Shown here: one piece after another, positions 42,602-55,166 of the stretch
Numbering within the stretch: the stretch's first letter is position 1
Layout: each line of letters opens with the position of its first letter
NCBI RefSeq assembly: GCF_937888285.1
Contig: NZ_CALART010000111.1
Location: 170,717 to 234,716 of the forward strand
Length of the DNA: 64,000 nucleotides
Reading direction: 5' to 3'
From: an uncultured Aquimonas sp.
GTDB taxonomy: Bacteria; Pseudomonadota; Gammaproteobacteria; Xanthomonadales; Xanthomonadaceae
Translations under genes and position numbers: made by a program
Notes under the pieces: model-generated
Told to the model about the DNA's origin: nothing
What the model saw: only the letters and a program-made list of their open reading frames with translations
The model's database searches: none

Positions 42602-42629
42602 CGAATCCCGAATCCCCAATCCCGAATCC
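42602..42629 (-). repeat. GGGATTC heptamer array, reverse
   Basis: CGAATCCC units shortly before ribF, here without a forward partner nearby. The 42306-42669 gap is thus almost entirely made of three repeat families. Confidence 0.85.
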
Positions 42630-42654
42630 GAGCGGCGCGCCCATGGCGCGCCGC

Positions 42655-42660
42655 TATACT
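42655..42660 (+). promoter_or_regulatory. Candidate -10 box TATACT close to the ribF start
   Basis: TATACT nine bases before the ATG at 42670. If used, transcription would begin within about three bases of the ATG, giving a leaderless mRNA. No -35 match is evident at 17 bases. Confidence 0.4.
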
Positions 42661-42669
42661 CCGCCCCCC

Positions 42670-43643
42670 ATGACCCGCCTATTCCGCGACCCGCTCGGGC
42701 CCTGCATCGCGCCGCGCGGCAGCATCGTCTGCGTCGGTGCCTTCGATGGACTGCACCTCGGCCACCGCGCCCTCCTGGGCGAGGTGGTGGCGCGTGCGCG
42801 CGCCTCAAGGCGTGAGGCCATCGCGCTCAGCTTCGAGCCGCTGCCGCGCGAACACTTCGCCCGCGCCAACCCGCCCGCACGCCTGCAGCTGCCGCGCTCG
42901 CGCTTCGAGGGCCTGGCCGCGCTGGGCTGCGATGCCGTTGGCCTGCTGAGGTTCAACGCGGCGCTGGCGTCGATGTCGGCCGAGGACTTCGTGCGCAAGG
43001 TGCTGGTCGAACGCCTGAATGCGCGCGAGGTGTGGGTGGGCCCGGACTTCCGCTTCGGTCGTGGCCGCGCCGGCGACGTCGAGCTGCTGAAGCGGATGGG
43101 TGCGGAGCTTGGCTTCGTCGCGCATTCGCTGGACATCGTCACCTGCGTCGACGGCGAGCGCGTGTCCAGCTCGCGCATCCGCGATGCGCTGTCGGCCGGC
43201 GCGCTGGAGCTGGCGTCCAGTCTGCTCGGTCGGCCCTATGCGATTTCTGGCCGCGTGGTGCGTGGACAGCAGCTCGGCCGCACCTTGGGCTATCCGACCG
43301 CCAACCAGCGCTTCGGCCGCTGCCTGCCTGCGCTGTGGGGCGTGTATGCGGTGCGCGCGCATGGCATCGCCGACGCGCCGCTGGCCGGCGTGGCCAGCCT
43401 CGGCACGCGGCCGGTGGTGCAGGGCAGGGAGCCCCTGCTCGAAACCCACATATTCGACTTCAGTGGCGACCTCTACGGACGTCGCCTCTCGATCGAGTTC
43501 GTCGCCAAACTGCGCGACGAGCTGAATTTCCCGGATCTTCCCGCCCTGATCGTGCAGATGGACCGCGATGCGGCCCGGGCGCGCGAGATCCTGTCCTCTG
43601 TCCCCGCGGCCGCGCGCGGCCGTCCTGCAAGCTGGAGCCCGGC

Positions 43644-43647
<4 letters not shown>
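42670..43647 (+). CDS. ribF: Bifunctional riboflavin kinase / FAD synthetase
   Basis: 325 residues. The FAD synthetase domain shows VCVGAFDGLHLGHRALL and VGPDFRFGRGRAGDVELL with SSSRIRDAL. The riboflavin kinase domain (about 185-310) has GRTLGYPTANQRF and PLLETHIFDFSGDLYG. It makes FMN and FAD in the cytoplasm. It overlaps ileS by four bases (GTGA), giving the common ribF-ileS-lspA order. No Shine-Dalgarno sequence precedes the ATG, consistent with the leaderless reading; an upstream ATG at 42643 is less likely. Confidence 0.94.
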
Positions 43648-46531
<2,884 letters not shown>

Positions 46532-46532
<1 letters not shown>

Positions 46533-47038
46533 TGACCGGAGCCACGAAGCCCGCGCTGCGCGACAGCGCCCTGGTCTGGCTGGCGCTGTCGATCGTGGTG
46601 ATCGCGCTGGATCAGTGGACCAAGCAGGTGGCGCTGGGCGCGCTCGAGTACAACCGCCCAGTGCCGGTGATCGACGGCGTCCTCAACTGGACCCTGCTCT
46701 ACAACTACGGGGCGGCCTTCAGCTTCCTCGGCAATGCCGGCGGCTGGCAGAAATGGCTGTTCAGCGGGCTGGCGGTGGTGATCAGCAGCCTGCTGGCGTA
46801 TTGGCTGTCGCGCCTGCCGCGCGCGGACTGGAAGCAGGCCCTGCCGTTTGCGCTGGTGATCGGCGGCGCGGTCGGCAACCTGATCGATCGCCTGCGCTTC
46901 GGCTACGTGGTCGACTTCATCGACGTCTACTACGACGTGCACCACTGGCCGGCCTTCAATATCGCCGACTCGGCGATCGTGGTCGGCGCGGTGCTGATCG
47001 CCATTTCAGGCTTCGGTGCGCGCGAGGCGGCGAAGTAG
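46532..47038 (+). CDS. lspA: Lipoprotein signal peptidase (signal peptidase II)
   Basis: 168 residues with four membrane helices. The two catalytic aspartates are in GGAVGNLIDR and FNIADSAIVVG. YNYGAAFSFL is another family motif. It removes signal peptides from diacylated prolipoproteins, including those with lipoboxes in this window (14131, 30784, 60827). It overlaps ileS by one base (TGATG). Confidence 0.96.
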
Positions 47039-47105
47039 TGCCTGCGCTCGGGCCTGAAGTCCGGTAGTCGGGCCGCGCGACAACGGCTGCGAGCCACGCG
47101 GTGCG

Positions 47106-49283
47106 TCATGGGCGGGGCCCTGGCCCACTGGAACCTGATCCTGGCTCCAGGCCGCGACCGAAGCCGCCCGCGCCATGCCGGTGCGCCTTCAGCCAGCGCC
47201 GCAGCTCCTGCAGCCGCATGGGTTTGGCGAACGCATAACCCTGGCCCGTGTCGCAGCCGAGTCCGCGGATCAGCTCAAGCTGCGGGGACGACTCGACCCC
47301 TTCGGCGACGACCTTCAGCTCCAGGCTGCTCGCCAGGGCACAGATCGCGCGGCAGATCTCCTGTGCGCTGCGCCGGCTGTCGATGTCGGTGATGAAGCTG
47401 CGGTCGATCTTCAGCCGCGACAGCGGCAGACGGTGCAGCAGGGCCAGGTTGGAATAGCCCGTGCCGAAGTCGTCGATGGCGACCTTGACCCCCAGCACCC
47501 GCAGCCGCTGCAGCAGGGCGCGCGTGGTTTCGATATCGGCGACCAGGGCGCGCTCGGTGATCTCCAGTTCGATCTGGTGGCCGCTCAGCGCATGGCGGTC
47601 GACTTCCTCGTTGAAGCGTTCGAGAAAGCCCGGGTCGGCCAGCTGCAGTGCGGAGACGTTGATGGCGACCGGCACGCTGTCGTCGAGATCGCCGTGCAGC
47701 GCAGCACGGGCCTCGCAGGCCAGGCGGATGACTTCGATGCCCAGATCGACGATGAGGTGGCTCTCCTCGGCGAAGGGGATGAACTCGAGGGGCCCGACCC
47801 GGCCGCGCTCCGGATGCTGCCAGCGCACCAGGGCCTCGACGCAGTTGATCGCGTTGCTCGAAAGCTCGATCTGCGGCTGCAGTTCGACGTAGAACTGACG
47901 TTCGCGCAGGGCGTTGCGCAGCTCCGACTCCATCCGTGCCGTTCGGCGTGCGCGCTCCTCCAGCTCGCTGCGGAAGAACTGGGCGCGGTTGCGGCCAGCA
48001 TTCTTGGCCTCATACATCGCCATGTCGGCGCAGCGCAGCAGGGTATCGATGTCCTCGCTGTCGGCCGGACTGCTGGCCACGCCGATGCTCGCGGACAGAT
48101 GCAGGCTGTGGCCTTCGACCTGGAAGGGCGTCGACAGCGCGCGCAGCAGCGACTGGCATGCCGGGACCGCGTCCTGGGGGTCTTTCAGATCCGGCAGCAG
48201 GGCGATGAACTCGTCGCCGCCCTGGCGCGAGACCGTGTCGCTGGCGCGCAGGGCCAGGCTGATGCGGCGCGCCGCCTGCTGCAGCAGCAGGTCGCCGACA
48301 TGATGGCCGTGGGCGTCATTGACGTGCTTGAAGTGGTCGAGGTCGATGAACAGCACGGCCACGCACTGCCGGTGGCGCTGCGCCTGCACCAGCGCCTGCT
48401 GCAGGCGATCGCGCAGCAGCACGCGATTGGGCAGGCCGGTCAGGGCGTCGTGGTGGGCGAGGTGCTGGATCTGCTGCGCCGCCAGCTTCGCTTCGCTGAC
48501 GTCGAGGAACATCGCGACGTAATGCCCGGCCTGGCCGTGCGGATCGCGCACGGTCGAGACCGTCATCTGTTGCGTGTACAGGCTGCCGTCGCGGCGGCGG
48601 TTCACCAGCTCTCCGTGCCAGTGGCCGCCCTCGCGCAGCGAGGCCCACATGCGCTCGTAGAACTCCGCGCCCTGCTGGCCCGAAGACAGCACCCTCGGCG
48701 TCGCGCCCAGCACTTCGGTCGCCGCATAGCCGGTGATGCGCTCGAAAGCCGGATTGACCCGCAGGATGCGGCCCTCGAGGTCGGTGATCATCACCGCCTG
48801 CTGGGCCGAGTCGAGCACGGCCGCCGCCAGCCGCAGCTCCTCGATGTCCTGCAGCAGCTCGGTCAGGTCGTGGAAGGCGGCCTGCAGGCCGATCACCGTC
48901 CCCGTGCTGTCGTACAGCGGCACCTTGCAGACCCAGACGCGGCGCAGTTCGCCGGTCCTGGGGATGCGGTGATCCTCGATCCGCACCAGGGTCTCGCCCA
49001 GCTCCATCACCCGCCGGTCGTCCTCGCGGTAGGCCCGGGCGAGGTCGGGCGGATACACGTCCTCGGCCCGCAGTCCGAGCGCCTGCCCGGCACTGCAGCC
49101 GAGCAGGGCGAGCATCTGCGGGTTGGTGTAGCGCAGACACCCTTCGCGGTCGATGCGGTACATCGCCAGCGGCAGGCCCTCGACCAGCTCGCGGAATGCC
49201 AGGTGCGCGTTTGCCTGCGTGTCCACCCCGAGCTCAGTCGCGGGCGTTGGCGGGTTCGGGAAGCTGGGGGCTTGGCTCAGCAT
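47106..49283 (-). CDS. PAS-PAS-GGDEF-EAL cyclic di-GMP protein
   Basis: 725 residues, no membrane segment. Two PAS domains (about 30-150 and 150-275) lead into a GGDEF domain with the intact motif SRQGGDEF and an I-site RASD five residues earlier, then an EAL domain with EALVRW, the Glu in ITERAL, DDFGTGYSNL, KIDRSF and VAEGVE, so both activities may be functional. The last dozen residues (GSGSSGPGPRP) are encoded by an interspersed repeat and are unlikely to matter for folding. It is probably tuned by small ligands or redox through the PAS domains. Confidence 0.93.
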   Translation of the reverse strand: MLSQAPSFPNPPTPATELGVDTQANAHLAFRELVEGLPLAMYRIDREGCLRYTNPQMLALLGCSAGQALGLRAEDVYPPDLARAYREDDRRVMELGETLVRIEDHRIPRTGELRRVWVCKVPLYDSTGTVIGLQAAFHDLTELLQDIEELRLAAAVLDSAQQAVMITDLEGRILRVNPAFERITGYAATEVLGATPRVLSSGQQGAEFYERMWASLREGGHWHGELVNRRRDGSLYTQQMTVSTVRDPHGQAGHYVAMFLDVSEAKLAAQQIQHLAHHDALTGLPNRVLLRDRLQQALVQAQRHRQCVAVLFIDLDHFKHVNDAHGHHVGDLLLQQAARRISLALRASDTVSRQGGDEFIALLPDLKDPQDAVPACQSLLRALSTPFQVEGHSLHLSASIGVASSPADSEDIDTLLRCADMAMYEAKNAGRNRAQFFRSELEERARRTARMESELRNALRERQFYVELQPQIELSSNAINCVEALVRWQHPERGRVGPLEFIPFAEESHLIVDLGIEVIRLACEARAALHGDLDDSVPVAINVSALQLADPGFLERFNEEVDRHALSGHQIELEITERALVADIETTRALLQRLRVLGVKVAIDDFGTGYSNLALLHRLPLSRLKIDRSFITDIDSRRSAQEICRAICALASSLELKVVAEGVESSPQLELIRGLGCDTGQGYAFAKPMRLQELRRWLKAHRHGAGGFGRGLEPGSGSSGPGPRP
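47107..47147 (+). repeat. Second copy of GGGxGGGCCCTGGCCCAC repeat
   Basis: Matches 38596-38635 including the trailing GGAnCnTGATnCTGG. It forms the stop and last codons of the GGDEF-EAL gene, so this gene was probably lengthened or re-terminated by the repeat. Confidence 0.7.
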
Positions 49284-49369
49284 GGGCGGTCAGTGGCGTC
49301 CAGTCGATCTTCAATCAAGAGCCTGGCCAAGCACGAATCGCGCCTGCCGCAGGGCGTGCGGGCGCACGC

Positions 49370-49996
49370 CTACTTGGTGCCGAAGATCTTGTCGCCGGCG
49401 TCGCCCAGTCCCGGCAGGATGTACCCGTGTTCGTTGAGCCGTTCGTCAATCGAGGCGGTATAGAGTTCGACGTCGGGGTGGGTGTCGGCCAGGCGCTGCA
49501 GGCCCTCGGGCGCGGCGACCAGGAACAGGCCCTTGATCCGCTTGCAGCCGGCGTCCTTCAGTAGCTTGATGGTGGCGATCAGGGTGCCGCCGGTGGCCAG
49601 CATGGGGTCGACGATCAGCGCGGTGCGCTCGTCCATGTGGCCGCTGAGTTTCTCGTAGTAGGTCACCGGCCGCAGGCTGTCTTCGTCGCGGGCGATGCCG
49701 ACCACGCTGACGCGCGCCGCCGGGATCAGCTCCAGCACGCCCGGCAGCATGCCCAGGCCCGCGCGCAGGATCGGCACGATGGTGATCTTCTTGCCCTTGA
49801 TCCGCTGCACCGTCACCGGCCCGGACCAGCACTCGATCACCTCGTCTTCGGTTTCCAGGTCCTTGGTGGCTTCGTAGGTCAGCAGCGAGGCGACTTCACC
49901 GGCCAGGGTGCGGAACTCGCGGGTGCTGATGTGCGCCTCGCGCATCAGGCCGAGCTTGTGCTGAATCAGGGGATGACGGACTTCGACGACGGGCAT
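49370..49996 (-). CDS. upp: Uracil phosphoribosyltransferase
   Basis: 208 residues, the usual length. PRPP-binding motif VDPMLATGGTLIATI, the flexible loop ILRAGLGMLPGVLELIP and the C-terminal GLGDAGDKIFGTK are all intact. It converts uracil and PRPP to UMP for pyrimidine salvage. The ATG at 49996 gives the family start MPVVEVRHPLIQHKLG. Confidence 0.96.
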   Translation of the reverse strand: MPVVEVRHPLIQHKLGLMREAHISTREFRTLAGEVASLLTYEATKDLETEDEVIECWSGPVTVQRIKGKKITIVPILRAGLGMLPGVLELIPAARVSVVGIARDEDSLRPVTYYEKLSGHMDERTALIVDPMLATGGTLIATIKLLKDAGCKRIKGLFLVAAPEGLQRLADTHPDVELYTASIDERLNEHGYILPGLGDAGDKIFGTK

Positions 49997-50066
49997 GGGC
50001 GGCTCTCGGACGCGTGGACTGCCGGGCATCCCACCCCATCCGCGCGCGCGAGGCAAGCGTGGCGCG

Positions 50067-50942
50067 TCAGGCCTCGATATGCCCGCGGATGCAGGTGCGG
50101 GCCTGGCCGCCGATCCACAGCCGTCCTTCGCCATCGACCTCGACGCGGACGCGGCCGTCGTGGCCGCATTCACGCCCCTGGCTACTGGCGTAGCTGGAGG
50201 CGGGCAGGGCGCCGCGGGCCTGCAGGTAGGCGCCGATCGCACCATTGCCGCTGCCGCAGACAGGATCCTCGGGGATGCCGTCGGCCGGCACGAAGCTGCG
50301 CACCACCAGATCGGCCTCGCCGCTGCCGTCGCGGCCATAGACGCTGATGCCGACCGCGCCGGTGGCAAGGCTGAGCCGGGTCAGCGCCGGCAGATCCGGC
50401 TGCAGCGCACGCACTGCTTCGCCGGAAGCAAGACCCGCGACGATCCACACCGGACCGACATTGACGGCGGCGGCGGGTGTCAGCGGCGCTGCGAGCGCCG
50501 CTTCCAGCTGGGCCTGGTCGATGGCGGCCAGCGGGGTGAGTTTCGGCTCCGGCAGGCGCACGAACAGCTCGCGCGTCGCACCCTCACCGCGCAAACGCAG
50601 CGGCAGGCGGCCGGCAGCACATTCCTGGATCAGCTGTCCCTGCGCATCGGGCGCAGCGAGACCGGCCTCCAGCACCACATGTGCCGTGCCGATGCTGGGA
50701 TGGCCGGCGAAGGGCAGCTCCTGGCGCGGGGTGAAGATGCGCACGCGGTAGCTGCCGCCAGGCGTTTCGGGCGGCAGCACGAAGGTCGTTTCGGACAGAT
50801 TGGTCCAGCGGGCGAGGCGCTGCATGCTGGCGCCGTCGAGGCCCTCGGCATTGAGCACCACGGCGACCGGATTGCCGCCGAAGGGGCGGCAGGCGAAGAC
50901 GTCGATCTGGGCGAAGTCGCGGACGCGCATCTGGGGTTCCAT
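50067..50942 (-). CDS. PhzF-family isomerase-like protein
   Basis: 291 residues. The family motif around the catalytic glutamate is present in ARWTNLSETTFVLPP; QIDVFACRPFGGNPVAVV, FAGHPSIGTAHVV and EDPVCGSGNGAIGAYLQ are typical. PhzF relatives catalyse isomerisations; most members, including this one, have no known substrate. There is no phenazine gene nearby. The start at 50942 (MEPQMRVRDF) or at 50930 (MRVRDF) cannot be decided. It points away from the lysC-lysA fusion across 239 bases. Confidence 0.85.
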   Translation of the reverse strand: MEPQMRVRDFAQIDVFACRPFGGNPVAVVLNAEGLDGASMQRLARWTNLSETTFVLPPETPGGSYRVRIFTPRQELPFAGHPSIGTAHVVLEAGLAAPDAQGQLIQECAAGRLPLRLRGEGATRELFVRLPEPKLTPLAAIDQAQLEAALAAPLTPAAAVNVGPVWIVAGLASGEAVRALQPDLPALTRLSLATGAVGISVYGRDGSGEADLVVRSFVPADGIPEDPVCGSGNGAIGAYLQARGALPASSYASSQGRECGHDGRVRVEVDGEGRLWIGGQARTCIRGHIEA

Positions 50943-51181
50943 CGGCAGGCGGAGCTTGCGATTGGGCAGGATCGCGAGGTCTGCGTCAAACTTCCGGCGC
51001 TGTGTTGCTGCCCGAAACGTGGCCGCTTGGAACATGGCCGAGGCCATGCGGTCGCGCCATATCTCCCCGTCCACGCTGGCGAGCGGCACGTTCGCTTGTC
51101 ATGCTGCGCCGCCGCGCGGAGTGGGCCCCAGCCTCCGCCGCGCGGCCCACACCCATCACAGCCACCACGAGGAACCCGACC

Positions 51182-53812
51182 TTGTCCGCCTCCGTTACCG
51201 ACCCCGCCACCCGCCCGACCCCTGCTCCGACCGCGTCCTGGTCGGTGCTGAAATTCGGTGGGACCAGCGTGTCGAAACGCAGCCGCTGGGACAACATCGG
51301 CAACCTCGCCGCTGCCCGCCGCGCCGAAGGCGGGCCGGTGCTGGTGGTGGTGTCGGCGGTCTCGGGCATCACCAATGCCCTGCAGGCGATCATCGATGCC
51401 GCTGGCGATGCAGCGAAGCAGGCCGAGGCTGCCGAGACCATCGTTCAGCGCCACATCGATTTCGCCGCCGAGCTGGGTGTCGATGCCGAAGCCGTGCTCG
51501 GCGTGCGCTTCGCCGAGCTGCGCGCGCTGGCCGCCGATCCGCGCGCGGCCGCGGCCGAGATCCCCTGGCAGGCCGAGCTGCTGAGCCAGGGCGAGCTGAT
51601 GTCGAGCGCGCTTGGCGCGGCCTACCTGCGCAGTCAGGGCCATCCGATTGCGTGGGTCGATGCGCGCGAGCATCTGCGCGCGATCGAGTTGCCGCACCAG
51701 AGCGCGTGGTCTCGACATCTGTCGGTCAACTGCCACACCACGCCCGAGCCCGGCTTCGCCGAACGCTTCGCCCAGCAGGGCGAGCTGCTGATCACCCAGG
51801 GCTTCATCGCCCGCGATTCGGCGGGCCGCACGGCGATCCTCGGGCGCGGCGGCTCCGACACCTCGGCCGCCTATTTCGGCGCCCTGCTGAAGGCCGCGCG
51901 CGTCGAAATCTGGACCGATGTGCCCGGTATGTTCAGTGCGAATCCGCGCCAGGTACCGCAGGCGCGCCTGCTCTCGCGGCTGGACTACGAAGAAGCGCAG
52001 GAGATCGCCACCACCGGCGCCAAGGTGCTGCATCCGCGCTGCATCGGCCCCTGCCGCGAGCGCCGCGTGCCGCTGTGGGTTCGCGACACCGAGCGGCCGG
52101 ATTTCCCGGGCACATTGATCGACGCGGTGGCCGCCGATGCGCCGCCCGGCGTCAAGGCGATCTCCTCGCGCCGCGGCATCGTGCTGGTGTCGATGGAGTC
52201 GATCGGCATGTGGCAGCAGGTCGGCTTTCTCGCCGATGTGTTCGAGCGTTTTCGCGCGCACGGGCTTTCGGTCGATCTGATTGGTTCCGCCGAATCCAAC
52301 GTCACGGTCTCGCTGGACCCGTCCGAGAACCTGGTCAATTCCAACGTGCTCGACGCGCTGTGTGCCGATCTCGAGCCCTTCTGCCGGGTCAAGGTGATCG
52401 CGCCCTGCGCGGCGATCACGCTCGTCGGCCGCGGCATGCGCTCGCTGCTGCACAAGCTCTCCGACGTGCTGGCCGAGTTCGGCCGCGAGCGCGTGCACTT
52501 GATCTCGCAGAGCTCGAACGACCTCAACCTGACCTTCGTGGTCGACGAGGCCGTGGCCGAAGGGATGCTGCCCAAGCTGCACGGCATGCTGATCGCCAGC
52601 ACCGCGATGCCGGTCGATGAGACCGCGGTGTTCGGCCCAAGCTGGCTGGAACTCTGCGGCACCGAGGCCAGGCGCAGCGCACCCTGGTGGCGGGCACGCG
52701 TGGCCGAGCTGCTGCCGCGTGCGGGCGATGCGCCACGCTATGTCTACCACCTGCCGACCGTCCGCCAGCGCGCGCGCGATCTCGCCGCCATCGCCTGCGT
52801 CGACCGCCGCTACTACGCGATCAAGGCCAATCCGCATCCGGCCATCCTCAGCCTGCTGGTCGACGAGGGCTTCGGTCTGGAATGCGTGTCGATCGGCGAG
52901 CTGGAGCACGTGTTCGCCGCGGTGCCAGGTTTGGAACCCGCGCGCGTGCTGTTCACGCCCAGCTTCGCGCCGCGTGCCGAGTACGCCCGCGCCCGCGAAC
53001 TAGGCGTGCGCATGACGATCGACAGCGCCTACCCGTTGCGCCACTGGGCGGAGATCTTCCGCGGCGCCGAACTGGTGCTGCGCATCGATCCGGGCTTTGG
53101 CAGCGGCCATCACGAGAAGGTGCGCACCGGCGGCAAGGGCGCCAAGTTTGGCCTCCCGGCCAGCGGGCTGGCGCCGGTGCTGGAGGCCGCGCGTGCCGCC
53201 GGTGCGCGCATCACCGGCCTGCACGCGCACATCGGCAGCGGCGTCTTCGACGCCGGCCACTGGCGCACGGTCTATGCGCAGCTGGCGGCGATCGCCGACG
53301 GCATCGGCAGCATCGAGAGCATCGATGTCGGCGGCGGCCTGGGCGTGCCCTACGAGCCCGATGCCCCCGACTTCGACCTCGGCGGCTATGCGGCGGCGCT
53401 GGCGGAACTCAAGCAGGCCTATCCGCAGTACGCGCTGTGGATCGAGCCGGGCCGCTTTCTGGTGGCCGAGGCCGGCGTGCTGCTGACCCGCGTGACCCAG
53501 GTGGTCGAGAAGTCCGGCGTGCGCCGCGTCGGACTTGCCGCCGGCATGAATGCGCTGATGCGTCCGGCCCTGTACGGTGCCTACCACGAGATCGTCAATC
53601 TCTCGAAGTTCGACGCCGCGCCCGGTGCGCCGGCCGACGTGGTCGGCCCGATCTGCGAGAGCAGCGACGTGCTGGGCCGCAGGCGGCGCCTGCCGGATGC
53701 CACCGCCGAAGGCGATGTCGCGCTGATCGCCACAGCGGGTGCCTATGGCGCGGTGATGGCCAACACCTACAATCTGCGCCCCCTGCCGAGCGAGGATGTG
53801 CTGGATGACTGA
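51182..53812 (+). CDS. Bifunctional aspartate kinase / diaminopimelate decarboxylase, TTG start
   Basis: 876 residues. Residues ~20-300 are the aspartokinase domain (WSVLKFGGTSVSK; GRGGSDTSAAYFG; TTGAKVLHP), then two ACT domains. From ~490 a PLP-dependent alanine-racemase-fold decarboxylase follows, with the PLP Lys548 in YYAIKANPHP, HIGSGVFDAGHW, VGGGLGVPY, EPGRFLVAEAG and the active-site Cys of GPICESSD. First and last steps of the lysine branch are thus on one chain, a fusion known from Xanthomonadales. The TTG at 51182 has GAGGA ten bases upstream; the ATG at 51104 lacks such a site. The preceding 239-base divergent gap shows no clear riboswitch. Confidence 0.9.
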   Translation: MSASVTDPATRPTPAPTASWSVLKFGGTSVSKRSRWDNIGNLAAARRAEGGPVLVVVSAVSGITNALQAIIDAAGDAAKQAEAAETIVQRHIDFAAELGVDAEAVLGVRFAELRALAADPRAAAAEIPWQAELLSQGELMSSALGAAYLRSQGHPIAWVDAREHLRAIELPHQSAWSRHLSVNCHTTPEPGFAERFAQQGELLITQGFIARDSAGRTAILGRGGSDTSAAYFGALLKAARVEIWTDVPGMFSANPRQVPQARLLSRLDYEEAQEIATTGAKVLHPRCIGPCRERRVPLWVRDTERPDFPGTLIDAVAADAPPGVKAISSRRGIVLVSMESIGMWQQVGFLADVFERFRAHGLSVDLIGSAESNVTVSLDPSENLVNSNVLDALCADLEPFCRVKVIAPCAAITLVGRGMRSLLHKLSDVLAEFGRERVHLISQSSNDLNLTFVVDEAVAEGMLPKLHGMLIASTAMPVDETAVFGPSWLELCGTEARRSAPWWRARVAELLPRAGDAPRYVYHLPTVRQRARDLAAIACVDRRYYAIKANPHPAILSLLVDEGFGLECVSIGELEHVFAAVPGLEPARVLFTPSFAPRAEYARARELGVRMTIDSAYPLRHWAEIFRGAELVLRIDPGFGSGHHEKVRTGGKGAKFGLPASGLAPVLEAARAAGARITGLHAHIGSGVFDAGHWRTVYAQLAAIADGIGSIESIDVGGGLGVPYEPDAPDFDLGGYAAALAELKQAYPQYALWIEPGRFLVAEAGVLLTRVTQVVEKSGVRRVGLAAGMNALMRPALYGAYHEIVNLSKFDAAPGAPADVVGPICESSDVLGRRRRLPDATAEGDVALIATAGAYGAVMANTYNLRPLPSEDVLDD

Positions 53813-55166
53813 GTGGACCTTCGATCGCGACGCGATCCGCAGCTTCCGCTTCGTCGCCAGCCGGCTCGATGCGCAGTCCGGCGCCGTCGAGCTGGAGTAC
53901 CGCTTCGACGAGGGCCCGCTGCTGGTCGAGCGCCTGCGCATTCCGGGTGCGCCCTTCGCACTCGACGGCGCGCGCGCGCTCGCCGTGGGCCGCGCACTGG
54001 ACCTGCTGCACTGGATCGCCGGCGTCAGCTACTACAAGGCCGCCGTGCCGCCGCAGCTGGTGTTCGAGCGCGACCAGCCCTCGCTGAAAGCGCGCGGCCT
54101 TCTGCGCGAGGTGTACCGGCTGGGCCTCGGCGAATTCGCCCATCGCAACGGGCTGGACCTCGAAGCGCGGCTCAACTTCCCCGTGCCCGGGCCTTCGCCT
54201 TCGACCGCACCGGCGCTGGGTCTGCGTCGGCATGCGCTGGTGGCGATCGGCGGCGGCAAGGATTCGCTTGTCTCGATCGAGAGCCTGCGCGCGCTGGGCG
54301 TCGAGCAGACCGTGAGCTGGATCGGCAGCTCGCAGCTGATCGCCGCCTGCGCCGAGCGCACGGGCCTGCCGGGCCTGAAGATCGAGCGCGCGATCGCGCC
54401 CGAGCTGTTCGAGCTGAATCGGCAGGGCGCGTACAACGGCCACATCCCGGTCACCGCGATCAACTCGGCGATCCTGGCGCTGGCGGCCCTGCTGCAGGGC
54501 GTCGACCAGGTGGTGTTCTCGAACGAGCGTTCGGCCAGCTATGGCAGCCAGATCCCCGGCACCGGCGAGGTCAACCACCAGTGGAGCAAGGGCTGGGACT
54601 TCGAACAGCACTTCGCCGCCCTGCTGCGCGACGAGGTCGCCGCCGACCTGCGCTACTACTCGCTGCTGCGGTCGTGGTCGGAGCTCGCCATCGCGCGCCA
54701 GTTCGCGCGCATCGAGGGCTACGACCGCCACTTCTCCAGCTGCAACCGCAACTTCCATCTGCTGGGCGAGCGCCCCGCCGAGCGCTGGTGCGGGATTTGC
54801 CCGAAGTGCCACTTCGTGTTCCTGGCACTCGCGCCCTTCATGCCCAAACCGCGGCTGGTGTCGATCTTCGGCCGCAACCTGCTGGACGAGCCGCAGCTGG
54901 CCGCGGGTTTTGACGCATTGATCGAATACCGCGACCACAAGCCCTTCGAATGCGTGGGCGAGGCGGTCGAGTCGCGCGCCGCCTTTGCGCATCTCGCACA
55001 GAGTCCGGCCTGGCGTGAGGACGCCTTGGTCGCGCGCTTCCGCGAGGAGATCCTGCCCCAGCTCAATGCCGCCGAGCTCGATCTCGATGGGCAGCTGCAG
55101 CCGGCCGGCCCGCACGGCGTGCCGATGGAGCTGATGGATCGCCTGCATGCGCGTTTCGGCGCTTGA
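53805..55166 (+). CDS. murL: UDP-MurNAc-L-Ala-L-Glu epimerase MurL
   Basis: 453 residues matching MurL of Xanthomonas oryzae. A P-loop-like motif GGGKDSLVSIE sits near residue 145-155, with SNERSASYGSQIPGTG and a cysteine motif CGICPKCHF near 325. MurL uses ATP to invert L-Glu to D-Glu once it is attached to UDP-MurNAc-L-Ala, so D-glutamate need not be made free by a racemase. It overlaps the lysC-lysA stop by 8 bases and the murD2 start by 20 bases. The ATG at 53805 follows GAGGA by eight bases; an ATG at 53796 is possible. Confidence 0.9.
   Translation: MTEWTFDRDAIRSFRFVASRLDAQSGAVELEYRFDEGPLLVERLRIPGAPFALDGARALAVGRALDLLHWIAGVSYYKAAVPPQLVFERDQPSLKARGLLREVYRLGLGEFAHRNGLDLEARLNFPVPGPSPSTAPALGLRRHALVAIGGGKDSLVSIESLRALGVEQTVSWIGSSQLIAACAERTGLPGLKIERAIAPELFELNRQGAYNGHIPVTAINSAILALAALLQGVDQVVFSNERSASYGSQIPGTGEVNHQWSKGWDFEQHFAALLRDEVAADLRYYSLLRSWSELAIARQFARIEGYDRHFSSCNRNFHLLGERPAERWCGICPKCHFVFLALAPFMPKPRLVSIFGRNLLDEPQLAAGFDALIEYRDHKPFECVGEAVESRAAFAHLAQSPAWREDALVARFREEILPQLNAAELDLDGQLQPAGPHGVPMELMDRLHARFGA

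Noticed and set aside
50067..50942. Phenazine biosynthesis
   Set aside because: Only a PhzF-fold protein is present; no other phz gene occurs and most PhzF relatives have other roles.
50943..51181. Lysine riboswitch before the lysC-lysA fusion
   Set aside because: No conserved long-stem riboswitch layout could be seen in this 239-base gap.
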